Source: Pseudaquabacterium pictum | Lineage (GTDB): Bacteria > Pseudomonadota > Gammaproteobacteria > Burkholderiales > Burkholderiaceae_C | NCBI RefSeq assembly: GCF_005403045.1 | Contig: NZ_BJCL01000004.1 | Location: 1-64,000 of the forward strand | Length of the DNA stretch: 64,000 nucleotides | Reading direction: 5' to 3' | Shown: piece by piece, positions 36,555-45,685 of the stretch | Position numbering within the stretch: the first letter of the stretch is position 1 | Layout of the letters: every line of letters starts with the position of its first letter | Notes under the pieces: model-generated | What the model was told of the DNA's origin: nothing | Database searches by the model: none | What the model saw: only the letters and a program-made list of their open reading frames with translations | Translations under genes and position numbers: made by a program

Positions 36555-38030
36555 ATGGCATCGCAGCCCCTGCAGGTGGCGGGCGTCGCCGTCTCGCCCG
36601 ACCACTACATCGATGGACAGCGCGTCGCATCGGCCAGCCGCTTCGCGCTGCACAGCCCGATCGACCAGCGCCTGCTGGGCGAGGTGGCCGAAGGCGAGCC
36701 TGCCCATGTGGAGGCGGCGATCGCCGCGGCCGAACGCGCCTTCCCGGCCTGGGCGGCCCTGACCGCGGCCGAACGCCAGCCCTATCTCGACCGCTTCGCC
36801 GACGAGATCGGCCGCCGTGCCGAGGCCTTCTGCCTGCTGGAGAGCAACGACGCCGGCGTGCTGCTGTCGCGCATGCAGCACGGCGTGGTGCCGCGGGCGA
36901 TGCAGAACATCCGCTGGTTTGCCGCCCACGCGCTGGGCCTGCAGGACCGCCCGATCGACACCGAGCAGGCGCACCACCGCGTGCGGCATGACCCGGCCGG
37001 CGTGGTGGTGGTCATCACGCCCTGGAACGCACCGCTGATGCTGTCCACCTGGAAGCTGGGGCCGGCCCTGGCAGCGGGCAACACCTGCATCCTGAAGCCG
37101 CCGGAGTGGGCGCCGCTGACCTGCTCGCTGCTGGCCGATGCAGCCCATGCCGCCGGCCTGCCGCCGGGCGTGTTCAACGTGGTGCAGGGCGCCGGTGCCA
37201 CCACCGGCGCGCAGCTGGTGGCCGATCCGCGCATCGCGCGCGTCTCGTTCACCGGCAGCGTGCCCACGGCCAAGCGCATTGCCCAGGCGGCCGGCGCCAA
37301 CCTGGTGCCCTGCAGCCTGGAGCTGGGCGGCAAGAGCCCGTTCATCGTGCTGGAAGATGCCGACATCGACGCCGCCGCCGCCACCGGTGCGCTGATGTAC
37401 CGCAACGCCGGCCAGGTGTGCCTGGCCGGCACCCGCTTCCTGGTGCACCAACGCGTGGGCGACCGCTTCGTGGCCGCGATGCGCGCCACCGTCGAGCGGC
37501 TGCAGGTGGGCGATCCGCGCGAGCCGTCCACCGAGGTCGGGCCGATCATCCATCCGCGCCAGGTCGAGCGGGTGCTGGGCTACATCGACCGCGCGGTGGC
37601 CGGCGGTGCGCAGCTGCTGTGGGGCGGCAAGCCGCATCCCTTCGGCGCCCAGTATGTGCAGCCGACCATGCTGACCGGCCTGCAGCAGAGCGACGAGATC
37701 GTGCAGAACGAGGTGTTCGGCCCGGTGCTGACGCTGCAGACCTTTGCCGGCGACGACGAGGCCGTGGCCCTGGCCAACGGCACCGACTACGGCCTGGGCG
37801 GCGTGTGCTACGGCGAGACCACCCATGCCACCGCAGTGGCCGACCGGGTGCGCACCGGCTTCATCTGGATCAACAGCTTCGGCATCCGCGATCTGGCCGC
37901 GCCCTTCGGCGGCATCAAGCGCAGCGGCATCGGCCGCGAAGGCGGCGACTGGAGCTTCGAATTCTTCTGCGACGTGAAGGACGTGGTGGTGCCGAAGAAG
38001 CCCTTCACGCCCAGCTTCAGCCACCGCTGA
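36555..38030 (+). CDS. hpaE: Aldehyde dehydrogenase, 5-carboxymethyl-2-hydroxymuconate-semialdehyde type
   Basis: A 491-residue NAD-dependent aldehyde dehydrogenase. Active-site residues: Cys in YRNAGQVCLAGTRF, Glu in LELGGKSPFIVL, Asn in ITPWNAPLML. Its place directly before hpaD, together with similarity in the GGIKRSGIGREGGDWSFEFF region, supports the HpaE role: oxidising the ring-cleavage semialdehyde of homoprotocatechuate. It begins one base after the Bug gene and ends 14 bases before hpaD. Confidence 0.88.
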   Translation: MASQPLQVAGVAVSPDHYIDGQRVASASRFALHSPIDQRLLGEVAEGEPAHVEAAIAAAERAFPAWAALTAAERQPYLDRFADEIGRRAEAFCLLESNDAGVLLSRMQHGVVPRAMQNIRWFAAHALGLQDRPIDTEQAHHRVRHDPAGVVVVITPWNAPLMLSTWKLGPALAAGNTCILKPPEWAPLTCSLLADAAHAAGLPPGVFNVVQGAGATTGAQLVADPRIARVSFTGSVPTAKRIAQAAGANLVPCSLELGGKSPFIVLEDADIDAAAATGALMYRNAGQVCLAGTRFLVHQRVGDRFVAAMRATVERLQVGDPREPSTEVGPIIHPRQVERVLGYIDRAVAGGAQLLWGGKPHPFGAQYVQPTMLTGLQQSDEIVQNEVFGPVLTLQTFAGDDEAVALANGTDYGLGGVCYGETTHATAVADRVRTGFIWINSFGIRDLAAPFGGIKRSGIGREGGDWSFEFFCDVKDVVVPKKPFTPSFSHR

Positions 38031-38044
38031 AAAGGATGGAACTG

Positions 38045-38986
38045 ATGAACGGAAAAGTTGCCGGTGCGGCCCTGGTGTCGCACCACCCGGGGCTGATGCA
38101 GTGCGAGGAGTTCCGCGTGCTGCAGGGCGCGGGCGCCGACTCGGACCTGATCGCCGGCTATGCCCGGCTGCGCCAGAAGATCGCCGACGCCAGCCCGCAG
38201 GTGGTGGTGATCTTCGACTCGCACTGGTTCACCACCGGCTACCACCTGGTCGATGGCGGCGAGCGCTACAGCGGCACCTACATCTCCGACGAGATGCCCT
38301 GGTACCTGCACGGCGTGCCCTACGACTACCGCGGCCACCCGGATCTGGCCACGCTGATCGAAGCCGTCTCGCGCGAGCGCGGTGGCTACAACCGCGTCAT
38401 CGCCCATCCCGATCTGGGCAAGCAGTACGCCACGATCAACCTCGTCAAGCAGCTGCGGCTGGAGCAGGCCGGCCTGCCGGTGGTCACCGTCAGCTCATGC
38501 CAGAACTGCGACTGGCAGCACTTCCTCGCGTCCGGCGCGGCCATCGGCGAGGCCATCCGCCGCAGCGGGCTGCGCGCGGTGCTGCTGGCCTCGGGCGCGC
38601 TGAGCCACAAGTTCAATCCGATCGACTGGAAGCCGAACCATCCGCGCATCTTCCACGAGACCAATGTCTCGCGCCCCGAGAACATCGCCAGCGACAAGCA
38701 GGCCATCGAGCGCTTCTGCCAGGGGCGGCACGACGAGGTGCTGGCCCACTGGGACGAGGACTACCGCAGGAAACCCTGGGAGGCCTTCGGCGCGCACTAC
38801 CTGCAGATGGTGGGCGCGATGGGCGGTGCGGACTGCAGCGCGCGCGGCGAGCCGCTGTCGGCCTACGAGAACGCCCGCGGCACCGGCAACATCCACATCT
38901 GGTTCGACACCGAGCCCCACCTGCGCACGCGCGGTGCCGCCGGCACCAGCGAGTTCGGCTTCAGCACACAGCAGGTGGGCGCATGA
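38045..38986 (+). CDS. hpaD: 3,4-dihydroxyphenylacetate 2,3-dioxygenase (class III extradiol)
   Basis: A 313-residue, Fe(II)-dependent extradiol ring-cleavage enzyme of the LigB superfamily. Seen: AALVSHHPGLM near the N-terminus, VVVIFDSHWFTTGYHLVDGG with metal/active-site His, YRGHPDLATLIEA, and LLASGALSHKFNPIDW. These match E. coli-type HpaD in order. I chose the ATG at 38045 because AAAGGA lies about nine bases upstream; the ATG at 38036 is too close to it. It cleaves homoprotocatechuate to the semialdehyde used by HpaE. Its end (ATGA) overlaps the hpaG-like start. Confidence 0.92.
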   Translation: MNGKVAGAALVSHHPGLMQCEEFRVLQGAGADSDLIAGYARLRQKIADASPQVVVIFDSHWFTTGYHLVDGGERYSGTYISDEMPWYLHGVPYDYRGHPDLATLIEAVSRERGGYNRVIAHPDLGKQYATINLVKQLRLEQAGLPVVTVSSCQNCDWQHFLASGAAIGEAIRRSGLRAVLLASGALSHKFNPIDWKPNHPRIFHETNVSRPENIASDKQAIERFCQGRHDEVLAHWDEDYRRKPWEAFGAHYLQMVGAMGGADCSARGEPLSAYENARGTGNIHIWFDTEPHLRTRGAAGTSEFGFSTQQVGA

Positions 38987-39915
38987 ATTTCGAATTCCCG
39001 CTGCAGGAACTGCCCGCCGTGATGCGCGGCCCGCGTGTCGAGCGGCGCCGCGTGCTCGTCGGCGGCAGCGCCTTCTGGGGCACGATGCGCGACGAGGCCA
39101 CCCTGGTGCTGGACGACGGGCGGGAGGTGGACGCGGCATCCGCCAGCTACCTGCCACCGGTGAGCCCCAGCAAGATCATCGCGGTGCACATCTCGTACAC
39201 CTCGCGCAGCATCGAGACGCGCAACAAGCCCAAGCCCACCGAGACACCCACCTACTTCACCAAGCCGCCCTCATCGCTGAACGGGCATGGCGGCCAGATC
39301 CTGAAGCCGGCGGACTGCCAGTACCTCAACTACGAGGGCGAGTACGCGGTGGTCATCGGCCGCACCTGCCGCAACGTGACGCCCGACGAGGCCTGGGACC
39401 ACATCGCCGGCTTCTGCCCCGCGCTGGACATGGGCCTGCAGGACTTCCGCGACACCGACCAGGGCAGCATGCTGCGGGTCAAGGGTGCTGACACGCTGCT
39501 GCCGATCGGCCCGGGCATCGTGCGCGGTGTGAACCTGTTTGAGCAGACCCTGCGCACCCATGTCGACGGCCTGGTGGTGCAGGAGGCGCACATCGGCGAC
39601 GAGACGATCTGGGGCCCGCACTACGTGATTGCCGACATCGCCCGCCACATCACCCTGGTGCCGGGCGACGTGATCCTGATGGGCACGCCCTGCCACTCGC
39701 GCAGCGTGGACCCGGGGCACCACGTCGAATGCGAGATCACCAACATCGGCCGCGTCGGTGGCACGGTGGTGGCCATCCCCGCGCCCCGCGCGGCCGCCCT
39801 GGGCGTGGGCCATGCCCCCACCGACACGCCCGAGGTGCGCCGCGTCGCCCTGGGCTTCGACGAGCGGGTGCCCGAGCGCTTCAAGGACAACCTGCGCCGC
39901 ACGCGCCAGCGCTGA
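38983..39915 (+). CDS. hpaG: Fumarylacetoacetate-hydrolase-family isomerase/decarboxylase
   Basis: A 310-residue FAH-family protein, expected to decarboxylate and/or isomerise the oxo-hexene-dioate produced after HpaE. Seen: KIIAVHISYTSRSIETRNKP, YLNYEGEYAVVIGRTCRNV with metal-ligand Glu residues, and LVPGDVILMGTPCHSRSV. E. coli HpaG is a two-module fusion of about 430 residues; this is a single-module form, so one protein may do both steps or a partner may lie elsewhere. A second divergence is CHSRSV where FAH enzymes usually have TPxGVG. The symbol is by context. Confidence 0.85.
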   Translation: MNFEFPLQELPAVMRGPRVERRRVLVGGSAFWGTMRDEATLVLDDGREVDAASASYLPPVSPSKIIAVHISYTSRSIETRNKPKPTETPTYFTKPPSSLNGHGGQILKPADCQYLNYEGEYAVVIGRTCRNVTPDEAWDHIAGFCPALDMGLQDFRDTDQGSMLRVKGADTLLPIGPGIVRGVNLFEQTLRTHVDGLVVQEAHIGDETIWGPHYVIADIARHITLVPGDVILMGTPCHSRSVDPGHHVECEITNIGRVGGTVVAIPAPRAAALGVGHAPTDTPEVRRVALGFDERVPERFKDNLRRTRQR

Positions 39916-39976
39916 CCAGGCACCGCCGCGCCCGCGGCGGCCGCTGTCCGGACTTCAACAAGGAGGAGACCCCACC

Positions 39977-41371
39977 ATGCCACACCCTTCCATCCACCGG
40001 CTGGCCCCGGCTGCACTGGCCGCTGCCACACTGCTGGCCGCCTGCGGCGGCGGCGGCAGCGACTTCGCCACGCCCTTCGTCGACAGCGCACTGGTGCTGC
40101 CGACCGCAGCCGCACCCCGCTTCACCGAACCGCCGGCTGGCACCAGCGAGTACCAGCGCCATCTGGACACCGCCACCGCCAATGCCGGCACCGAGTTCGC
40201 CGGTGAACAGCGCCGCCAGTGGTGCTACTCGGTCGAGAACGTCGGTGCACCGCCGGAACTGCAGAACACCACGGTCGTGCCGATGACCAGGCTGTTCGAC
40301 AACCTGTACTACGCCGGCCGGCGCTGGGTGGGCGTGTATGTGCTGAAGACGGCCAACGGCTACTTCCTGCTCGACGGCCAGAACACCCTGGCCGATGCCC
40401 GCGAGATCACCGTGCCCGGCCTGGTGGCCATGGGCATCGACCCGGCCAGCTTCAAGGCCGGCATGCCCACGCACGGCCATGGCGACCACTACAACGGCCT
40501 GAAGCACATGCAGGATGCCTACGGCGGCCCGGTCTACATCGGCTCGGCCGATGCGGCGGCGCTGTCGGCCACCAACCCCCGCAACACCACCGCCTTCGCC
40601 GGCTCGGCCACCAACTTCATCACCACCACGGCGCTGCCCACCGAGGTGCTGACACCGCAGACCATCACGGTCGACGGCCAGGCGCTGACCGTGCTGTCGA
40701 CGCCCGGCCACACGCCCGGCACCGTCTCGGGCATCCTGCCCGCGACGATCGGCGACAAGACCTACAAGCTGGTCTACTGGGGTGGCACCGGCACGCCGAC
40801 CACGCTGCCGCTGGCCAAGCAGTATCTGGATGGCGCGGAGCGCACCTACCAGCTGGCCAAGGCCGAGAACGTGGACGGCACCATCCACACCCATCCCTTC
40901 GTCGATGGCTCGCTGGCCAAGGTGGATGCGATACGGGCCGGCACCGCCGGCGGCCGCAACCCGTTCCTGATCGGCAACGCCAGCACGCTGCGCTCGCTGT
41001 CGGTGCTGCGCGAGTGCTCGGCCGCCAAGGTCAACGCGCTGGATGCCACCGTGGTCAACCCGGTCTGGCTGACCACCACGGTGGAGATGGTGGTCTCCAG
41101 CCTCACCAGCGGCTCGGGCGACAACCACAACGTCTCGGCCCGGGTGCGCATCAGCGATCCCTACGGCCCGGTGGCCAACGCAGCGGTCACGCTGCGCCTG
41201 GCCGGCACCACCGGCACCTGCACCGCCACCACCGACAGCACCGGGGTGGCCGCCTGCGGCCTGCTGACCTACCTGCCCACCAAGGGCAAGACGCTGCAGG
41301 CCAGCTTCGACGGCACGTCGACCGCTGCCAAGGTCTGGCTGGGCAGCGGCGCGTCGGCGGTGCTGAACTGA
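39977..41371 (+). CDS. Lipoprotein MBL-fold hydrolase with C-terminal Ig-like domain
   Basis: A 464-residue exported protein. A lipobox LLAAC (Cys23) follows the signal sequence. The MBL domain has H166-x-H168-x-D170-H171 in PTHGHGDHYNGL and the later STPGHTPGT. The last ~100 residues (VSARVRISDPYGPVANAAVTLRLAG, ACGLLTYLPTKGKTLQASFDG) look like a bacterial Ig-like (Big-1) domain. The front (RLFDNLYYAGRRWVGVYVLKTANGYFLLD) resembles the MBL protein at 33.2 kb (AFDNVHYVGICWVSAWLITSPQGHVLID), suggesting a duplicated, diverged pair. AAGGAGGAGA precedes the ATG. It is a likely surface- or outer-membrane-attached hydrolase. Confidence 0.88.
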   Translation: MPHPSIHRLAPAALAAATLLAACGGGGSDFATPFVDSALVLPTAAAPRFTEPPAGTSEYQRHLDTATANAGTEFAGEQRRQWCYSVENVGAPPELQNTTVVPMTRLFDNLYYAGRRWVGVYVLKTANGYFLLDGQNTLADAREITVPGLVAMGIDPASFKAGMPTHGHGDHYNGLKHMQDAYGGPVYIGSADAAALSATNPRNTTAFAGSATNFITTTALPTEVLTPQTITVDGQALTVLSTPGHTPGTVSGILPATIGDKTYKLVYWGGTGTPTTLPLAKQYLDGAERTYQLAKAENVDGTIHTHPFVDGSLAKVDAIRAGTAGGRNPFLIGNASTLRSLSVLRECSAAKVNALDATVVNPVWLTTTVEMVVSSLTSGSGDNHNVSARVRISDPYGPVANAAVTLRLAGTTGTCTATTDSTGVAACGLLTYLPTKGKTLQASFDGTSTAAKVWLGSGASAVLN

Positions 41372-41385
41372 CACCGGCTGCAGCC

Positions 41386-42123
41386 ATGCGCCCGCGGCCC
41401 CACCGTTCCTTTGCTGCCGTGGCGGTGGCGCTGCTGCCACTGGCCTGCCTGTCGGGACCGACCGACGCGGCCTTGGCCGACCGCCTCGTGCCTGCAGGCA
41501 CGACCGGTGTCCCGTCGGACAGCCACCTGCGCGCGGCACAGCGGCAGGCTCGCGGGCAGCCCGCACTGGCGGCCCTGGTGCGACACCATTGTGCGCAGAC
41601 GGCCGCCCCGAAGACCGCTGCCCTGGCACGGCAGGCCCTGGAACAGGCCGAAGCAGCCCATCGGGCCGAGCGCGCGCTGCCGCGCCCGGAGCCCGACCGC
41701 CTGCTGCAGCACGTGGTGCTGCGCAGCTGCGCGGCACACCACGCCACCCGTTTGCAGCCAGGCGCATCGTTTGCGGTGTGGTGGCACACCCGGCTCGCCA
41801 TCGACAGCATGCGCCCGACCGCCACCGGCTTCGAGGCCCTGGCACGCGCCAGCACGGTCAACGGCGCCGTGGCCAGCAGCCGGGTCACCTTGGCGCGCGG
41901 GCTGCACCATGCTTGCTTCATGGCCACCGATGCCACCGGACAGGCGGCCTGCGTGCTGGTCGACACCCATCCCCACGGCGGCCGGCCCGATGCCTGGGCC
42001 GAGGCCCACGAAGGTCCGGTGATCGCCACCTTTGCCGGCAGCGTGTCGCCGGACCGGGTGGAACTGCCCGCCGTTGCCTTCCGCGACATGCCGGTCTTCG
42101 CCAGCCCGCCGGCCTGGCGCTGA
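41386..42123 (+). CDS. Secreted protein of unknown function
   Basis: A 245-residue protein I do not recognise. A signal peptide is likely (FAAVAVALLPLACLSGPTDAALA). The mature part has several cysteines in HHCAQ, RSCAAHH, HHACF and QAACVLVD, which could form disulfides, and a His-rich middle. It begins 14 bases after the MBL lipoprotein and precedes an aldehyde dehydrogenase gene by 57 bases, so it is part of the catabolic operon. Codon use resembles its neighbours, supporting a real gene. Confidence 0.7.
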   Translation: MRPRPHRSFAAVAVALLPLACLSGPTDAALADRLVPAGTTGVPSDSHLRAAQRQARGQPALAALVRHHCAQTAAPKTAALARQALEQAEAAHRAERALPRPEPDRLLQHVVLRSCAAHHATRLQPGASFAVWWHTRLAIDSMRPTATGFEALARASTVNGAVASSRVTLARGLHHACFMATDATGQAACVLVDTHPHGGRPDAWAEAHEGPVIATFAGSVSPDRVELPAVAFRDMPVFASPPAWR

Positions 42124-42180
42124 TCCCTCCCCCTGCCCCACTTCGCCGCCGCCGCGCTGGCACCCACCGACCCAACCGCC

Positions 42181-43632
42181 ATGACAACCCACCCCAACTA
42201 CATCGCCGGTGACTGGATGGACGGCGCCGATGCGGCCGACAACACCAACCCGTCGGACACCCGGGATGTGATCGGCAGCTATGCCCGGGCCAGTGCGGAC
42301 CAGGCCCGAGAGGCCGTGGCGGCCGCCCAGTCGGCGCAACCGCGCTGGGCCGCCAGCACGCCGCAGCAGCGTGCCGATGCGCTGGATGCCATCGGCCGCG
42401 AAATCGCCGACCGGCAGGCTGCGCTGGCCGACCTGCTGGCCCGCGAGGAGGGCAAGCCGCTGGCCGAGGCACGTGGCGAGGTGCTGCGGGCCTCGCACAT
42501 CTTCCGCTTCTTCGCCGGTGAGGCCATGCGCCAGCGCGGCGAGCTGCTGCCGTCCACCCGTCCCGGGCTGACGGTGGAGGTGACGCGCGAGCCGGTCGGC
42601 GTGGTGAGCATCATCACGCCCTGGAACTTCCCGATCGCCATCCCGGCCTGGAAGATCGCGCCCGCGCTGGCCCACGGCAACGCGGTGGTGTTCAAGCCGG
42701 CCGAGCTGGTGCCCGGGTCGGCCTGGGCGCTGGCCGAGATCATCAGCCGCGCCGGCCTGCCCGCCGGCACCTTCAACCTGGTGATGGGCCGCGGCCGCGA
42801 CCTGGGCGAGGTGCTGCTGGGCGACCCCGGCGTGCAGGCCGTGACCTTCACCGGCTCGGAGGCCACCGGCCGCCGGGTGGCGCAGGCCTGCATCGGCCGG
42901 TCCGGCGCGATGGCGAAGTTCCAGCTGGAGATGGGCGGCAAGAACCCGCTGGTGGTCCTGGACGACGCGGACCTCGAGGTCGCCGTGGCCTGCGCCCTCA
43001 ACGGTGCGTTCTTCTCCACCGGCCAGCGCTGCACTGCGTCGTCGCGCCTGGTGGTGACCGACGGCATCCACGACCGCTTCGTCGCCGCCCTGGTCGCGCG
43101 GATGGGAACCCTGGTCGTCGGCGATGCCCGCGACCCGCGCACCACCATCGGCCCCGTGGTCGATGCCAGCCAGCTGCAGCAGGACTGCGGCTACATCGCC
43201 ATCGGCCGCAGCGAGGGCGCGCGCCTGGCCTTCGGCGGCGAGGCACTGCCCGCCATCGACGGCAAGCCCGGCTTCTACCTGCAGCCGACACTCTTCGTCG
43301 ACACCCACAACGGCATGCGCATCAACCGCGAAGAGATCTTCGGCCCGGTGGCATCCGTCATCCGCGTGCGTGATGCCGACGAAGCGCTGGCGGTGGCCAA
43401 CGACACGGCCTTCGGCCTGTCGGCGGGCGTGTGCACCACGTCGCTGAAGTGGGCCGCGCACTTCAAGCGCCACCTGCAGGCCGGCATGGTGATGGTGAAC
43501 GCACCGACAGCCGGCGTCGATCCGCATGTGCCCTTCGGCGGGCGCAAGGGATCGAGCGCCGGCCCGCGCGAGCAGGGCCGCCACGCCGCCGAGTTCTACA
43601 CCACGGTCAAGACGGCCTACGTGGCAGCCTGA
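42181..43632 (+). CDS. NAD(P)-dependent aldehyde dehydrogenase (2-oxoglutarate semialdehyde dehydrogenase-like)
   Basis: A 483-residue aldehyde dehydrogenase, the second in this cluster. Active-site residues: Cys in TGQRCTASSRLVV, Glu in LEMGGKNPLVVL, Asn in ITPWNFPIAIP. The GQRCTASSR form and the C-terminal THVPFGG-like DPHVPFGGRKGSSAGPREQG fit the 2-oxoglutarate-semialdehyde/succinate-semialdehyde group. One idea is that it oxidises succinate semialdehyde, the second product of the HpaI aldolase, to succinate. It has no clear ribosome site. Confidence 0.87.
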   Translation: MTTHPNYIAGDWMDGADAADNTNPSDTRDVIGSYARASADQAREAVAAAQSAQPRWAASTPQQRADALDAIGREIADRQAALADLLAREEGKPLAEARGEVLRASHIFRFFAGEAMRQRGELLPSTRPGLTVEVTREPVGVVSIITPWNFPIAIPAWKIAPALAHGNAVVFKPAELVPGSAWALAEIISRAGLPAGTFNLVMGRGRDLGEVLLGDPGVQAVTFTGSEATGRRVAQACIGRSGAMAKFQLEMGGKNPLVVLDDADLEVAVACALNGAFFSTGQRCTASSRLVVTDGIHDRFVAALVARMGTLVVGDARDPRTTIGPVVDASQLQQDCGYIAIGRSEGARLAFGGEALPAIDGKPGFYLQPTLFVDTHNGMRINREEIFGPVASVIRVRDADEALAVANDTAFGLSAGVCTTSLKWAAHFKRHLQAGMVMVNAPTAGVDPHVPFGGRKGSSAGPREQGRHAAEFYTTVKTAYVAA

Positions 43633-43665
43633 CATCCGATCCTCTCCCACCTGGACGACACCACC

Positions 43666-44778
43666 ATGCCCATGACCTTCCACCGCCGCCTGCTCCTGCG
43701 GGCAGCGCTGCTCGCCGCCACCGCCGTGGCCATCGCCGCCGGAGCGCAGACCCCTGCCACCGCCCCGCCTGCGGTCGCTGAGCGCGACGGATCCGGCCAG
43801 ACCCTGCAGGACCTGTACCAGGCCGCGCTGAAGGAAGGCGGCACGCTGACGGTGTATGCCGGCGGCGACGAGGTGACGCAGGGCTTCGGCATCAAGGCCG
43901 GCTTCGAGCGCCAGTTTCCCGGCATGAAGATCCACATCGTGGTCGACCTCAGCAAGTACCACGATGCCCGCATCGAGGAGGAGCTGCTGCGCAAGGACCT
44001 GAAGGCCGACGTGGCGCATCTGCAGACCCTGCACGACTTCGACGACTGGGCGCGCCGCGGCCTGCTGCTGGCCTACCGGCCGGTGGGCTTCGACCAGGTG
44101 CCCGATGCCTACAAGGATCCGCAGGGCCGCTTCACCGGCCTGTTCATGCTGACCTTTGCCAACAGCTACAACAAGCTGCAGGTGGATGCCGCCGATGCGC
44201 CGCGCGACTACGCCGACTTCCTGAAGCCGCAGTTCAAGAACCGCATCGTCATCGCCTACCCGCACGACGACGATGCGGTGCTCTACATCTTCGACAAGAT
44301 GATCCAGAAGCACGGCATCGGCTTCATCGACCAGCTCAACGCGCAGGGCGTGCAGTGGGTGCGTGGCACCCAGACGCCGCGCGACGCGGTGGAGGCCGGC
44401 AAGTACGCGGTGTCGGCAGCCACCTCGGGCGCCTTCGTGCCGGTGGAATCGGCCAACACCCGCTTCGTGCTGCCCACCAGCGACCCCTTCCTGACCTGGG
44501 CGCAGACCGGTGCCATCTTCAAGGACGCCAGGCATCCCGCGGCAGCCAAGCTCTACATGAGCTGGATGCTGTCGCTGCCGATGCAGTCGCAACCGCGGCA
44601 GTTTCCGTTGCGCAAGGATGTCGCCCCCTTGCCGGGCTTCAAGCCGCTGGCGCAGTACAACACCGATCCGCTGGACTTCCTGGCCTTCATGCGCGACCGC
44701 GCCCGGGTCGAGCGCCTGAAATCCCTGATGGAACGCCTGATCGGACCGGTGCAGGGCATCTCGCCGCTGAAGGACTGA
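43666..44778 (+). CDS. Periplasmic extracellular solute-binding protein (ABC type)
   Basis: A 370-residue binding protein with a signal peptide (LLLRAALLAATAVAIAAGAQ). The fold follows the Fe3+/polyamine type II binding proteins: GGTLTVYAGGDEVTQGFGIKAGFERQFPG, then VAHLQTLHDFDDWARRGLLLAY and FMLTFANSYNKL. No ABC permease or ATPase is adjacent, so it must work with a distant transporter or as a sensor. It is the second orphan binding protein of this cluster; together with the Bug protein it suggests uptake of more than one compound. Confidence 0.87.
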   Translation: MPMTFHRRLLLRAALLAATAVAIAAGAQTPATAPPAVAERDGSGQTLQDLYQAALKEGGTLTVYAGGDEVTQGFGIKAGFERQFPGMKIHIVVDLSKYHDARIEEELLRKDLKADVAHLQTLHDFDDWARRGLLLAYRPVGFDQVPDAYKDPQGRFTGLFMLTFANSYNKLQVDAADAPRDYADFLKPQFKNRIVIAYPHDDDAVLYIFDKMIQKHGIGFIDQLNAQGVQWVRGTQTPRDAVEAGKYAVSAATSGAFVPVESANTRFVLPTSDPFLTWAQTGAIFKDARHPAAAKLYMSWMLSLPMQSQPRQFPLRKDVAPLPGFKPLAQYNTDPLDFLAFMRDRARVERLKSLMERLIGPVQGISPLKD

Positions 44779-44881
44779 GCGGTTGTCGATCCTTGCTTGA
44801 GCATCCAGCGGATTCCGTGGCTTGTGGCGGCGCGCCAGCGCGGCCAGCGTCGCGGGTTCCACCACAACAGAGGCCACCACC

Positions 44882-45685
44882 ATGCTAGAGACAAGCCAAC
44901 ACGCCGCGCTGGCGCGTGAACTCGATGCCGCCGAACGCACCCGGGTGCAGGTGGCGCAGTTCTCGCGCCGGCATCCCGACATGACGATCGCCGACAGCTA
45001 CGCCATCCAGCGCGAATGGGTGCGGCTGCAGTGCGCGGCCGGGCGCCGCGTCATCGGCCACAAGATCGGCCTGACGTCGCGGGCGATGCAGATCGCCTCG
45101 CAGATCACCGAGCCCGACCACGGCACCCTGCTCGACAGCATGCTGCTGCGCGACGGCAGCGAGGTGGAGGCGGCGCGCTTCATCGTGCCGCGCTTCGAGG
45201 TCGAGTTCGCCTTCATCCTGGCCAAGCCGCTGGCCGGCCCCGGCGTCACCGTGTTCGACGTGCTCAATGCCACCGACCATGTGGTCCCGGCGCTGGAGCT
45301 CATCGATGCCCGCATCGAACAATTCGACCGCCACACCAAGGCGCCGCGCAAGGTGCTGGACACCATCGCCGACAACGCGGCCAACGCCGGCATCGTGCTG
45401 GGCGGCCGGCCGATGCGCCCGGATGCCGTGGACTGGCGCTGGGCCGGCGCGCTGCTGTTCAAGAACGGCGTGATCGAGGAGTCGGGCCTGGGCGCGGCGG
45501 TGCTCAACCACCCGGCCAATGGCGTGGCCTGGCTGGCCAACACGCTGGCGCGGCACGGCGAGAGCCTGGCCGCCGGCGAGATCGTGCTGGGCGGCAGCTT
45601 CATCCGCCCGGTGGCCTGCGCCGCCGGCGACACCTTCCATGCCGACTATGGCCCGCTGGGCTCGATCTCGGTGAAGTTCGTCTGA
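44882..45685 (+). CDS. hpaH: 2-oxo-hept-4-ene-1,7-dioate hydratase
   Basis: A 267-residue member of the HpaH/MhpD hydratase family, adding water to the dienoate made after decarboxylation. Seen: [28 protein letters not shown] with metal-ligand glutamates, [25 protein letters not shown] and LGGSFIRPV. It follows a 103-bp gap after the solute-binding protein, with AGAGG ahead of the ATG. Its TGA overlaps the hpaI ATG by one base, so the hydratase and aldolase are coupled, as in known hpaHI pairs. Confidence 0.92.
   Translation: MLETSQHAALARELDAAERTRVQVAQFSRRHPDMTIADSYAIQREWVRLQCAAGRRVIGHKIGLTSRAMQIASQITEPDHGTLLDSMLLRDGSEVEAARFIVPRFEVEFAFILAKPLAGPGVTVFDVLNATDHVVPALELIDARIEQFDRHTKAPRKVLDTIADNAANAGIVLGGRPMRPDAVDWRWAGALLFKNGVIEESGLGAAVLNHPANGVAWLANTLARHGESLAAGEIVLGGSFIRPVACAAGDTFHADYGPLGSISVKFV

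Noticed and set aside
41269-44982. Long minus-strand open frame across the aldehyde dehydrogenase and binding-protein genes
   Set aside because: Same shadow effect; the plus-strand genes have complete family motifs and ordered starts.
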